DNA from: Balamuthia mandrillaris
Taxonomy: Eukaryota; Discosea; Longamoebia; Balamuthiidae
Direction of reading: 5' to 3'
Assembly: GCA_031835245.1 (NCBI GenBank)
Contig: JAVKOQ010000056.1
Location: 62,001-126,000 of the forward strand
Length of the DNA: 64,000 bases
Made by a program: the position numbers and the translations under genes. The notes under the pieces are model-generated. The model saw only the letters and a program-made list of their open reading frames with translations. It did no database searches and had not been told where the DNA came from. Below are positions 20,642 to 31,497 of this stretch, piece by piece. Numbering within the stretch: the stretch's first letter is position 1; every line of letters starts with the position of its first letter.

Positions 20642-20942
20642 GTATAGTTGTGCCAGAATGATATTACCCACTTTCTCTGGGGTTTTCGCATGGAGTGGAT
20701 GGAGCGGGAGAGACGGAAGAGACGGATAGGAAGGAACTTTTTCTTCCTATTTTGTTTCCTCTTCTCGCCCGCTTTCTTTTTCCCTCTGTGCTTTTTTACA
20801 CGAGAAAGACAATCCATCCATTTACTTTCTCCTTTCTCATTCATCTCCTTCTCTTTGCTGCTCTATGCTTCCAGTTTGATGAAGACAGAAAAAAAAAATA
20901 AAACTATTTTTACAAAGCAATCACTTTGTTATTCAAATAATC

Positions 20943-23296
20943 TCAGTACGCGTTATGGTTGACCCTCCTGTGCATCGGTCGGTCACCACCTCCCCCGTAC
21001 CCGCCACGACCTCCTCCATACCCGCCACGACCTCCTCCATACCCGCCACGACCTCCCCCGTACCCGCCACGACTGGTCTTTCCAGAACCAAAGCCTTAAA
21101 AAAATGAAAGAGAGGGTGAGATCGCTCACATGCAACACAGGAGAGAAAAAATGAGAGAGAGAAGAGAAGGGAGGAAAGGGAGAAGCTAGAAACGTACGAG
21201 AAGAGCCAACTAGAGAGTCATAGTGACTGGATTGTCGGGTCATGTCCTTGAGAGCTTGGGGGACCTCCTGGTTGCTGGCTTCCAGGATCTTGACGAGGCC
21301 GGCAGCCTGCTTGCTGTGCGTCTGTGAAAAGAAGCTGTAGGCCACACCCTTCGCTCCCGCTCTACCCGTTCTGCCAATGCGGTGCACGTACGCCTCGTTG
21401 TTGTTCGGGAAGTCGTAGTTGATCACAAAAGCGACGTCCTTGATGTCTGCCAGGGTTTCATTTGCAAACAAAAGGAGCCAAGTGATTGTTAACAAGTGAG
21501 AGGAGAGTGAGTAGAAAATAAAGAAACAAAGAAGCAAGAAAGCATACCCAATCCTCGGGAGGCAACATCAGTAGCTACTAAGACAGGGAGTTTTCCGTTC
21601 TTGAAAGCGAACAAGGCCTGATCCCTTTCCAGCTGTGATTTGTCTCCATGAATGGCAGCAGCCTGAATGCCGCTGTTGCGAAGCATGAATGATAGGCTCT
21701 CACAGCCGGTCTTCGTGCCGGCAAAGATGAGAATGCGCGGAGTGGCGCCGTTTTGGCTGAGGTGCTCCAGGATGTGCTTCAACTTTTGTGGCTTCTGGCT
21801 AGACTCCACCACGTCCACAATTTGGGTGACGTTGGGATTAGCGGTAAGGTCCAATGAGCCGATATTGATCTGAACAGGGTTGTTGAGGAACTCTCGGGCA
21901 AGAGAGTCCACAGCGCGAGGCCATGTTGCGCTGTACATCATCAATTGTTTTCCAGTAGGAGTCATTTGAAGGATCTCCCGTATCTGTGGCTCAAAGCCCA
22001 TGTCTGAATGAGAATAATATTTGTTTAAAGTTAGAACAAGAAAGAAGAAAGAAGGAAGAAGAAAAAGAAAGTAGCAAAAATGCACGGCGCACCTAACATG
22101 GTATCCGCTTCGTCCAGCACGAGGAAACTTACACGATCAAGTTTAGCAGCACCAGTGGAGCAAAGGTCAATCAAGCGGCCGGGCGTGGCCACCAAGAACT
22201 CAACGCCCCTATGCAGCGCAGAAATATGTCTTCCCTTGCCCACACCACCATAGACCGCAAGGCTTGACAGCCTTCTGTGCTTGTCCTTGTAGCCAAACTT
22301 CTCGCTCTCCATGTAGATCTGCTGAGCCAGCTCTCTGGTGGGCGCCAGGACGAGGCCGATGGGGCCATCACCCATGCGCAGCGGTTCCTGTCCCCTGATA
22401 TGCACGCAGGCAGGCAGCAGGAAAGAGAGAGTTTTGCCGGAGCCAGTCTCTGCTCGCGCGATGATATCGCGTCCGCTGAGTGCCAGAGGAATGCTTTGGC
22501 ACTGTACTGGCGTTGGTGCAGACATTCCTTTTTTTTTTGAATCGCGTTTAAAAACCGGGAGAAAGAGAGAAAAGGAAGAACGAAGAGAAGAGAGAAAAGA
22601 GAAAAACAGACGGCAATAAAGAGATTGAATACCGTGTTTTTTAAGAAGGTCCGTCAAGTATGAAGGCAGCCCCGTTTGTGCGAACGTGCGAGCGGGCCGC
22701 GGGATCTCGTCCGGCTTCGCGCCAATGATCTTGATGCCCAGTTCCTGTCTTAGCTGCTGCACCTCCTCCTCGGTCATGCTTTTCACTTCCTCGTGTTCCT
22801 CGTAAAAGTTCTTTTGCACGTTCAAAATCTTGGTGGTTCCGCTCGCTCCTTTCGAGACAGACTGCTGAGTCAACCGTTTCAACCAGTCATCAAAGGGTCG
22901 AGGCTCGGTGTCCGCGGCATTGGCCGTGGTTGTGCGTGGTTTTGAGGCGGAGAACGAGGAAGAAGGCTGCAAGTTGGAAGTGGGAGTGTCTCTCACTTTC
23001 TTCAAAAAGTCCAAGCTGTTCAGAACAGCGGCAGACGAAGAAGCTGAAGAAACCAAGCGGGCCTGACTGCCACTCCGCAAAGTTCGAAGCGACAGATTCG
23101 TAGTTCTTCCGGTTCCTTTGTTTTTTTGTTTTTTTAAAAAAACGAGTCAGCAACAAAAAGAGAAAGAGAATAAAAGAATAACAGAAAAAAAAAACAAATA
23201 GGAATACAAACCAAGTAGCGATCTACCGGCGTGAGAAGAAAGAGAAGATCGGACGGGAAGTAGCAGTTCGGAGTAGTGAGCGGAAGCGTGCTTCAT
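20943..23296 (-). CDS. DEAD-box RNA helicase, DDX5/Dbp2-like, with organelle-type leader
   Basis: A minus-strand gene of about six exons. All core motifs are present: Q motif ([12 protein letters not shown]), I (AETGSGKT), Ia (PTRELAQQ), Ib (TPGRLIDL), II (DEAD), III (SAT), IV (ILIFAGTK), V (ATDVASRGL) and VI (HRIGRTGR). The C-terminus carries four GGYGGGR-type repeats and ends near 20943. Exon 1 (ATG at 23296) and exon 2 join in phase to give about 65 residues rich in Arg, Ser, Leu and Ala with almost no acidic residues ([31 protein letters not shown]), the pattern of a mitochondrial targeting peptide. Plant mitochondrial PMH helicases have the same combination of DEAD core and Gly/Arg tail, so a role in mitochondrial RNA splicing or ribosome assembly is a reasonable inference. 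Confidence 0.88.
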
Positions 23297-23859
23297 TTTG
23301 TTTATTTTTTTTTTGTTGTTGTTGTTCCGGGTCGGGCAAAAAATAAACAAATATAGGAGAAACTCAGCTAAATAAATAAATAATAAATAAATAAAATAGG
23401 GTGCGAGCGAGAGAGCGAGAGGCGCTAAAAGAAGAGCCAAAGAGAGAGAGAGAGAGAGAGAGAGAAGGCGCGGTTGGCGAAAAGGGCTTTCTTTCTTCTT
23501 TCTTTCCTTTTTTTGTTTGGCGGTCGCTTTTCTTGCGACCCCTCAGGGAAGCGGATTATTTTTTTTCTTGGAATGCCCATGCTTCACAATTCCTGCTCCA
23601 TTGCTGCAGCATGTGGATGACATCATACCGTCTCGAAAAAAGAGATAATGATGTCATATGCACCGATCGAGGGAGATTAATAAGAAAATCCATGGAAAAT
23701 CTGAAGAAAAAATCGGTTAATAAGAGCACGTGGGTCTCATTCATTTCCTCTCCTGAACAGGCGGCAAAAGAAGTTTCTCTCCATCTTGTTTTAAAGGGAG
23801 TGCTGATACGTTCGACTCACTTTATTTTTTTTGGTGCCTAACGCCTTTAAAAAAAACCA
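23297..23859. promoter_or_regulatory. Bidirectional spacer with palindromic hairpin
   Basis: 563 bases between divergent helicase and RasGAP genes. It holds a GA run (about 23439-23465) and an inverted repeat ATGACATCAT (23617-23626) / ATGATGTCAT (23648-23657), with an inner TCTC/GAGA pair that would extend the hairpin. Each arm contains a TGACATCA CRE-like half palindrome. Confidence 0.5.
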
Positions 23860-25984
23860 ATGAAGCAGCCCTCCTCCAGCAATGCCGAATTCGACCGCCT
23901 TGCCGAGTTTCTTTTGGAGGACGGCAGCAGCACCTCGCTCTCTTCAGGCCCGGCCGCCTCCCCCGCTTTCCTTACGACACGCTCCGCGCTGAGCTTGATG
24001 GAGCTGTGGAGCTGTTCTCCTCCGGAGGCTCCCCTCGCCTTCCTCCGTTTTCACCATCGTCACGGCCAATCTACCGCCCTGGTCACGGCCGTCGTTCGCA
24101 ACGAGGTGGCCAACCTGCAGTCCACCAACTTGCTGCTGAGGGAGTCGAGCATTGGGAGCGTCCTGTTGGCCCACTTGATGGAACTGGAGGCCGAGGATTA
24201 CCTGAACGCAACGCTGGGGCCGTTTGTCAAGGAAGTCATACGTGAGAAGAAAGGGTTTGAGGTAAGTTGTGACGAGTCATCCACTCCTTCCTTGTTTTTC
24301 TTCATGTCTTCTTTTGCTTCTTCTTCTTTCTCTTTGTCTTCCTCGCTTCCTCCTCTTCCTCCTCTTCTTTCTTGCTTCTTGCTGTTTTCTTCATTCTTCG
24401 TCTTCGGTTCTTTCCTTCGTTCCTTCCTTTGGTCTCTGTTGAAGCGCCTTCCAATTTGACCCATAGGTTGAAAGCTTTTGGGAAGAAGATGAAGAAGCAC
24501 GCCAGCAGAACGTGGAGAAGCTCAAAGACATGTGCCAGCTATTTCTGGATACGTTCGAAAAGTCAATCCCTCAGTTCCCCAAGTACGTTTATCGTTTACT
24601 CATTATCAGTACGTATCCCTTACCCGTCTCCGTCCTGCAAAATAGCCCACTGCGTGCCGTGTTGCGAGAGGTGGCCACAGCTACGGCGCAAAGATTCCCT
24701 GACATGCCTAAAGAAGAGGTTATGAGGTGCACCGTGGCCTCAATTGTGTTTCTTCGTTTCGTTTGCCCTGGTACGCACTCTTATTCGTCGCTTCTCTATT
24801 TCTATATTTTTGTTGTCCTTGCGCTCATTTTTTCTTCGAATGAAATGCAGGTCTGGTGGCGTATAAGATAAAAGGAAGTGAGGTTTTGCCGAAGGCAAGG
24901 GGCCTCGTTCTTATTTCTAAAGTTATGCTGACATTAGCTTCCGGACAAGAATTCACAAAGAAGGACTGGCTTCCACTAAACAGCTTTATCAAAGAAAACC
25001 AAAGACGAATGCTTCAACTCTGCGAAAGTCTCATCGTTAGCCTCTCTCTCTCGTTCTCCTCTCTCTCTCTCTCTCTCTCCAGTTATTTCAACACGTTATT
25101 ATAAAACGACTTGTCTGTAACAAAAACCAAACATACACAGAAAGTTGAAGGAGAAGAAATTACAGCGCCACGAGAAGAACAAAGAAGAAGCATCCGAACG
25201 GGCTTTTTTGGCAGCCCACGTGGCCGGAGCTCTGGCGAAATCGACTTTCCGGTAGATGAAGAGAAGGAACTGGCCACCATATTTGATTTCTTTGTACAGC
25301 ATGAATCAAAGATGAAAGACGCTCTTCGAACTCAAACATTCACCCAAAAGAAGGCGACTCCAAGGTTGAACACAAAGGAGGATCCATGGATTGACTCATT
25401 CATGAAATGTAAGTCCTTTCTTCTTCCATATTCTTGCTTTTTATACCTATTCAGATGGAACAAACGTGTTATAGGTTGGATAGCCGACGACTTTATTAAG
25501 TTTGATGCAGAGTTAATGGAGTACGTGGACAACGGTGATCCAAACTTTAGCAAGGTTCCAGTTCCAGAGGCCCCATCTTCTCCAAAAGAAAAGGAAAGGT
25601 GTTGTTCTGCTGAAGAAACGACAGTTTTGAAAGGTGAAGCAGTGGTCATCGACGCTGAACCTCTAACTGAGGCAGAGGAGGAATTTGTGCAACAAAAGTT
25701 CGAACAATTGATAAAGGTATTAAAGGAGACTTCTGAAGCTTTGAAGAGACAAGACAGCGGGTACGTTACCGCTTTTTTCCATGTACCTTTATTTAAATTG
25801 TTTTGTTTGTTTCTTTAGTTCATTGACTTCTCACGTAAGTGGACAACTGAAACTAACGACGTTGCTTCGTAGAATTCCTGCCGCTTATGACGCTAACGAG
25901 AATGATAATAAAAGGAAGTCTCCCCGCAGCGCATCATCCTCCTCCTCTGAGGCCTTTCTCCTCGATCTCCTGGCAGCGACATAG
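23860..25984 (+). CDS. RasGAP-domain protein
   Basis: Exons 23860-24261, 24467-24582, 24646-24770, 24851-25035, 25141-25408, 25475-25760 and 25819-25984 join in phase to 515 residues. The RasGAP domain spans about residues 45-260: LLRESSIGSVLLAHLM carries the arginine finger, DYLNATLGPFVKEVI matches the helix that follows, and VFLRFVCPG is the FLR...P signature. LPKARGLVLISKVMLTLASG continues the fold. It should stimulate GTP hydrolysis by Ras-type GTPases, opposing the RasGEF at 44 kb. The C-terminal part (from about residue 270) is Glu/Lys-rich and not recognised. The stop at 25984 falls directly at the start of a peroxiredoxin-like frame with no spacer; alternative splicing of the last exon could fuse the two (see findings). 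Confidence 0.85.
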
Positions 25985-26653
25985 ACAACACCACTGTTGG
26001 CCTTATTTGTGACCCAGTAGCGTATCAAACCTCGTTGGATTGGTTTGGAGAAGAGAGAAGGCATTATAAATTCTCCATCCTTCTCTACCACAAAGGAATG
26101 TGGTGTCCCTTTTGCAGAGTACGTTTGTAGCTCCTGCCTGCTCTTCTCTCCTCACTTCTCACTCTTTATCGCAGAGTTACATAAAGGTGTGGAATCGTTT
26201 TGTGGAACCCTGCAAAGAAATGGGAGGAGCAATCTTCAGCATGTGCAGCATGTCTCAAGAGGCAGCCTCAAAGGAAGCTCAAGACAACAAAGTATCCATT
26301 CCCAGCGTGGGAGACCCCGGCCTTTCACTTTTCACATTCTACGGCGGAGACTTTTTGAAAGCCAAACAGCTCGGCAGATCGTTCTCCATGTACGTCGAGA
26401 CGAAAGCTTATCCCACCAAAAAGATGGCCAAACCAGCCATCTTCGTCGTAGGCACGGAAGGAGAGGTGCTCTACAGCTGGACACCAGCTCCCAATCGGGG
26501 AAACTTCTTTGGCAATAGGTTTGTTTATCTTGTTTTGCTTGTTGTTAGTATTATTTTTGTTTTCGGTTATATTAATGCGTAGCTTATGTTGCGTGACACA
26601 GAGATAGACCTCATCCGAAGGACATTTTGCGAATGCTGCGAGACAGAGCGTGA
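25959..26653 (+). CDS. Peroxiredoxin/thioredoxin-like domain, 5' end unresolved
   Basis: Exons to 26118, 26175-26518 and 26602-26653 join in phase. The product has a beta-alpha-beta start (KFSILLYHKGMWCPFC) with a CxxC redox motif, WNRFVEPCKEMGGAIF, PSVGDPGLSLFTFYGG and KPAIFVVGTEGEVLYSWTP, which fit the AhpC/TSA-like redoxin fold. It ends RPHPKDILRMLRDRA. The frame is open back to about 25959 but its first ATG (in KGMWCPFC) would delete the first strands, so translation must enter by splicing. An acceptor after CTCCTCTGAG (25958) with a donor at about 25871 inside the RasGAP last exon would join both domains in phase. It may therefore be the C-terminal domain of the RasGAP protein or a separate gene with a distant first exon. 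Confidence 0.7.
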
Positions 26654-26965
26654 AAGCCAAAAGGTAATTCCAAAAATCCATACTTGCACTTTTTGTTCTA
26701 CCGTTCCTTTTGCGGTAAGCTAATCATTAAAAGGGGCCTATATGATTGGTGGCTGTAACGTTGTCACCTTTTAATTTTATCATTTACATTTCGGGTATCT
26801 TCTGGGTTGTCTCGCCACCGGAAGTTTTTTTGGTTCGGATAAACTAAAAGTCAATGCGCACCTCCTGTTTCTTACGGGCTGTTCAAACTCCTCTTAACTC
26901 GTTATACAACGCTAACAAAAACAGCAGAGAAGACGCTGAAAAGAATTACTTGTAAGAGTATCAGA
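26654..26965. other. Spacer upstream of secreted-protein gene
   Basis: 312 bases, the promoter of the gene starting at 26966 and the 3' flank of the peroxiredoxin-like exon. No motif or exon was recognised. Confidence 0.5.
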
Positions 26966-28441
26966 ATGCAAAGGAACGGGCAGTATTGCTGGTTGTTGGT
27001 AGGCCTTGCTCTGTCCCTCTGTGTGGCTGTTGTGGCTGGCAAACGAGAAGCACCCGCCAGCCAAATCTTTGCCTCTGAAGAAACCGACACCTACGTTCGT
27101 CTCCTGACGGACAACTTCGTGGCAGAGGTCTCCAAGGACTCTCTCACCTACACCCTGTACTTTAGGGAGTCTGTGGGCGGCGAGGTGGACCCGGCCTCCA
27201 CCCCTTGGGCCACCTGGACGTTTGTCTCCATAGAGGAATACGGAAAGAAGGACTGCGACGGCCTCTTTGATTTGCTTGGCTGTGTTGTTGATGCCCTGAC
27301 TGGATTAGTGCGACTGGTGGTCCTCGTTTTGGAGGACGTGATAAGCTTAGTGGTGGAAGACGTGTTAGGAAGCCTAATCACGGTAACACAGAGAATGGAG
27401 AACGCTGAAGGCAAAACCGGAGCCGTCTTCTCCAACGTGAACATCATCAACAATGAGACCCTGGCGAACTATGAGTTTGCTGGAGAGAGCAAGGACATTC
27501 CCTTTGGCTCCTACAAGTTCCAATTCGACATTGACTCTTGGTACTTTCCCCCTATTTTCCTTTTCTCTCTTAGTTCTTAGTACTCTATATTGTTTTGGAG
27601 TTAAAAAAATATTTTGGTTTTGTTTTTTTAACAGGGGAGGCTTTAAAGATAAAGACACAGGCGAGTTACAAGTAACGGCCAAGTTGGAGGTGAGCTCTGA
27701 CCTCACCGTGGACTTCCAAACGAGGGAGTCGGATGACTTTTTGGAAACCATCTTCTTCACCAAAGGGGACTACGTTTGGCAGCTTCGTCTCAACAAGAAG
27801 TTCAAGCACGATGCCGTCTTTACCAAATATCTCAACAGAATCTCTTATACCTCTTTGACAGAGACCAGTTACAACGTCATGTTCGCTTTTCCTCCTTTCC
27901 AAGAGTCTTTGAGGTTTGTTTTCTCCTTGTTCTCCTTTCCTTCGCTTCTCACTTAATAGTTTTTGTCTTTCGCAGTTATGACCCCGATTTCTCTGTGTTG
28001 CTGGGACCTTCGGACGGTGGCGATGGAGATGGAACTATCGACGGATATACTGACGGCTATGGCTACACCGATGAAACCACTGATGGAACATCCGAAGATG
28101 GAACTGCTGAAGATGGAACCGTTGAAGATGGAACTGCTGAAGATGGAACCGTTGAAGATGGAATCGCTGAGGATGGAACTGCTGAGGATGGGGCAACGGA
28201 TGGTACTGCTGATGATGGCATTGAACCTCTTCCCAGTGATGGAGAGACCAATGGTGGCAACCGCAATGACTCCGCGGAGGAGGATAACAGCGGGACCAAC
28301 ATGATGTGGGCCTATATCTTTGGTCCTCTTGGCGTGGTGGCAGTTCTTCTGGTTGGCGGGGTGTCCGCGATGGCCTACTTCCGTTTTCGTCGCTACAGGC
28401 AGTTGAAGAACGAATCTGCCATTCGTGCCGTTGAGTTTTAA
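26966..28441 (+). CDS. Type I membrane protein, unknown family, copy A
   Basis: Exons 26966-27540, 27635-27913 and 27976-28441 join in phase to 439 residues. A signal peptide is clear (YCWLLVGLALSLCVAVVAG). The ectodomain begins with TYVRLLTDNFVAEVSKDSLT, has a hydrophobic central segment (VDALTGLVRLVVLVLEDVIS), and continues with two beta-rich stretches (ELQVTAKLEVSSDLTVDFQ, then NVMFAFPPF). A low-complexity stalk of DGTAEDGTVEDG repeats leads to one TM helix (YIFGPLGVVAVLLVGGVSAM) and a short basic tail. The convergent gene at 28648-30119 is a paralogue with the same intron positions and an identical 279-nt middle exon length. I do not recognise the family; a cell-surface or vesicle protein is the only inference. 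Confidence 0.8.
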
Positions 28442-28647
28442 GTTTTTCGACTCCTTTTAAACTTTAAACGTTTTGTCTATGTATCACTTCTCGTCACCAT
28501 CCCTTCACTTCTCTCTCTCTCTGTCCCTCCCTCCTGTAGCTGCTGAAAAGTTTCACAAAAAAGAACAAAAGAGAAACAACCCTAATCGCTTACTTTGTCT
28601 AAATAAATAAATACATAAAAACAAAAAAAAGTACTCTTCCCAACGGA
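28442..28647. other. Convergent 3' spacer between paralogues
   Basis: 206 bases, A/T-rich with AATAAATAAATA signals usable on the plus strand. Both paralogues end here. Confidence 0.5.
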
Positions 28648-30119
28648 CTAAAACATTACAGCTCCTGCCTTGATTCGTGCCGTGCGATTGAGCCGCTGTC
28701 GGTGGCGGTACCGTATGGCGACAAAGGCAGCCACGAAGGCGACGATAGCCAGGATCAGGATGACTGTCGGCACTACGATGTAGATGTAAAGAAGAAACTC
28801 GGATCCTTCCTCTTTGGAGGAATCCCCAGAGGGGTCTTTGCTTTCATCCACCGTTCCAAGCCCATCATTTCCATCTGTTGCCCCATCGGCATCGCTGTCA
28901 TCGCTATCGACATAGCCATCATCACCATCGACAGTACCGTCGACCGTTCCGTCACCATAGCCATCATCACCATCAACGGCACCATCGACGGTTCCATCGA
29001 CAGTTCCGTCAATAACGCCATCCTCGTAGCCGTAACCGTCATAACCGTCGACGGTTCCGTCCTCTCCATCGTCAGGTGGCGGGCTTCCTCCAACCAATAC
29101 AGAATAGTCTGGATCATATCTTTAAACGAAAATAAGTAAAGAGAAAGTAACAATAAACGGAGGAAGGAAGAGGGATAGTTACTCGAATGAATTGTCGAAT
29201 GGCGGAAAGACAAACACTATTTTGTAGACACCGTTTGATACTTGGCTGTAGGTGATGCGCTTCAATGGGATGCCTTGACCGCCGGTGGCAAAGTTCTTGT
29301 TAAATCTCAAGAACCATACCATGCCGTCTTTCTTGAAGGTGACGCCGTCCAATAAGAGGCTGTTCGTAGAAGACACGTTAAACAGCACGGTCAGATCCGA
29401 AGTAACCTCTAACTGAGTAGTAATTCTCAACTCTCCATCCTGCAGGTCCTTAAAGGTTCCCCTATAGAATGTAACGAATTTTAGGAAAAAGAACGGTTGA
29501 TCAGTTTCAAAAACAACAAAAAACAAGGAAAAATGAAGAAAGAAATAAGTACCAGCCAGACATGCCCATTTGGAACTTGAACGAGCCTGCAGGGAACTGC
29601 AATTGCTCGTCAGCAAAGGAAACGTCTCTGTCCAACTTGTTGATGGTGTTCCTGACGATAAACGTGTTGCCTACTCTTCCCCCAACGTTGTTCAACTTTT
29701 GCACCACAGTGATCAACAGCTCTGTTAGGTCAGTCACTAGGTTCACCAACAATTGCAAAACGCCCTCCACCACAAAAAGGAGCTCTCGTAGAATGTTGAG
29801 GTTGAGGACAAGGTCAAGCAAACAATTGGGATTAAGGAGGTCAGCAAGAGTGCATTTTCTGTACTCTTCAAAGCTTTGGTAAGAAAACTTGACACGAGAG
29901 GTGCCTGTGGCCCAATTGCCAGCAGCGTCCTTGAAGTAGGTTTTGTGCACCAGTTGGTTCTTGAGGACGTCCGTAACGAAAGAGTCGGTGTATAGTCGCA
30001 CGTACGAGCCCATGTCTTCTTGCTCAAATATGGTGCTCTCCTCCACAGCTTCGTTGGTGGTGATGGCAAAAAAAAAGCACCAGGAGGGTCAGCCCGAGAA
30101 AAGCGGTATCTCTCCTCAT
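28648..30119 (-). CDS. Type I membrane protein, unknown family, copy B
   Basis: Exons 29553-30119, 29183-29461 and 28648-29119. It is the paralogue of the gene at 26966: SYVRLYTDSFVTDVLKNQL, ELRITTQLEVTSDLTVLF and KIVFVFPPFDNSF match copy A in order, followed by a stalk of GTVDGTVDGDDGY repeats, one TM helix (IYIVVPTVILILAIVAFVAA) and a short tail ending VMF. The signal peptide (RRDTAFLGLTLLVLFF) is in a different frame from the rest: a run of nine T (plus strand A at 30068-30076) shifts it by one. With eight T the frame would be continuous. This is either a sequencing error in a homopolymer or a real break in this copy. The central hydrophobic segment is also kept (LLQLLVNLVTDLTELLITVV). Confidence 0.75.
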
Positions 30120-30464
30120 TTGTGTAGGTTTATTGAGAGAACCGGGGCAAGCTGGAAGGGGTGGAGAAAAAAATATATATTTTCCTCCCCTGTCCTGCGT
30201 TGTTCTGTTTGCGGTGTTCACCTCCTTTCTGAAGAACAGAAAAAATAAAAAAAAAAAGGAATGCCGTAGTGGCGTTACCGTAATTATGAATTAATGAAGG
30301 GCAGTGAACGGATTTTACTCCATATCCGGCCGTAGCGACGGGCATTTCCATAGCAACCATCGGTAACCAGGAGAAGCAGATAGCTATCCCTCCTAATCAA
30401 CACCCCTTTTATCTGAAATTTCTGCGTAAAACAGATCTACTAACTCGTAAAATTCCCCCTTTTA
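30120..30464. other. Spacer upstream of secreted paralogue B
   Basis: 345 bases with an A run and mixed sequence. The part near 30330-30375 is GC-richer and may belong to the promoter of copy B. No coding exon was recognised. Confidence 0.4.
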
Positions 30465-30780
30465 TTAAGGCGGCGCAAAGATCATAAGATCTAAGGACAA
30501 CGAAAAAAGAAATCACGACATTAGTCTTTTGGGCCAATGAGCATGTTTCCTTACCATAATACTGTAATTTTTTGCCCTCCACCTTAAACCGTTCCGAAAT
30601 CGGACAAAAGAAAAACACAACAAAGATTCCACCAATAAAGCCAACGCAGATCGTCGGTAGCCCAGACACGTCCGGCGGCGAATAGACCACCACTCCAGCC
30701 CACGGTTGCGATGGCAATGAGGGAGTGTTTTTTGTGCTGTGTTTATTTCACAGTTATTCGTACGTGCGATAAATATTCAT
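30465..30780 (-). CDS. Possible small single-pass membrane protein
   Basis: Exons 30555-30717 and 30465-30490 join in phase and encode about 62 residues with one strong TM helix (LPTICVGFIGGIFVVFFF) between a Pro-rich N-terminus (SQPWAGVVVYSPPDVSG) and a short charged tail (ERFKVEGKKLQYYD). No ATG opens this frame at 30717. An ATG at 30780 could reach it only through a 27-base intron, shorter than any other here. The region lies just past the stop of the Zn2Cys6-PAS gene. It may be a real microprotein with an upstream exon or an unusual start, or a chance open frame. Confidence 0.35.
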
Positions 30781-30808
30781 AGTGGGGAGGTGTTGCAGAG
30801 CTTTTGCT

Positions 30809-31457
30809 TCAAGCAGACCGAGATGTGGAAGAAATAAGTGTGGGAGAGGTTTTGCCGGGGGTCGTTGATTGTTCGTTGGGATAACTATCTTCTGCGTCTT
30901 CCTCATCAGAGGACATCCTCCTCTTCTTTTGTTCTGTTCTGTTCTGATGCGGTTGTTGTTTTGAGTTGCTATTGTCCGTATCATCTTCATGATTGGTAGT
31001 GTCGTTGGTCCTTGCTCTTTTACCGGTTTTCTTTTCTCTTTCTTCTGTCTCGTTCTCTCCTTTGCCTCCATCTTTTACAAACGTGCTGTCATTATCACCA
31101 TCATAATAATCGTTTCCATCTCCGTCAAACGACATCTCTCGTTGGCCTTCTCTCCTCAAGGGTGCATCTTTGCAGTCACTCTTTCCATCTGTGCCTCCTC
31201 CCGTTGATCCTTCTTTGTCACGTTCGAAATGTTCCACCGATACAACTTTGGGTTCTTTTTGAGAATAGTTGCTGGTAGCCACGAAGTTATACTCTTCCAC
31301 GTAGACTACGTCCCAATAGGGCTCTCCAGTCGTTTCATAAAATATTTGGTGCTTGGTCAACGTATCGAATATTATTCCTTCTTTTGTTTGGTGTTGCGCT
31401 CTTAACCTACATTATTTTGTTGTAGTACAGTGTCAAAGAATGGCTCAAAAGAAAGTC

Positions 31458-31497
<40 letters not shown>

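Larger units (their letters stand above)
19801..20942. other. Long non-coding spacer with TGACGTGT cluster and hairpins
   Basis: 1.1 kb between the BAP31 start and the helicase stop. It holds the CACGTCA cluster (20033-20087), two copies of an 18-base repeat AAAAACGCGGGAGGGAAC (about 20234 and 20413), an inverted pair around ATTTTAAATTTT (about 20308 and 20450), and two hairpins at 20482-20503 and 20610-20641. No convincing coding exon was found. Confidence 0.6.

Noticed and set aside
30330-30375. RFX X-box-like CCATAGCAACCATCGGTAACC-type site
   Set aside because: Only half-sites match and they are in the wrong relative orientation for the X-box consensus.
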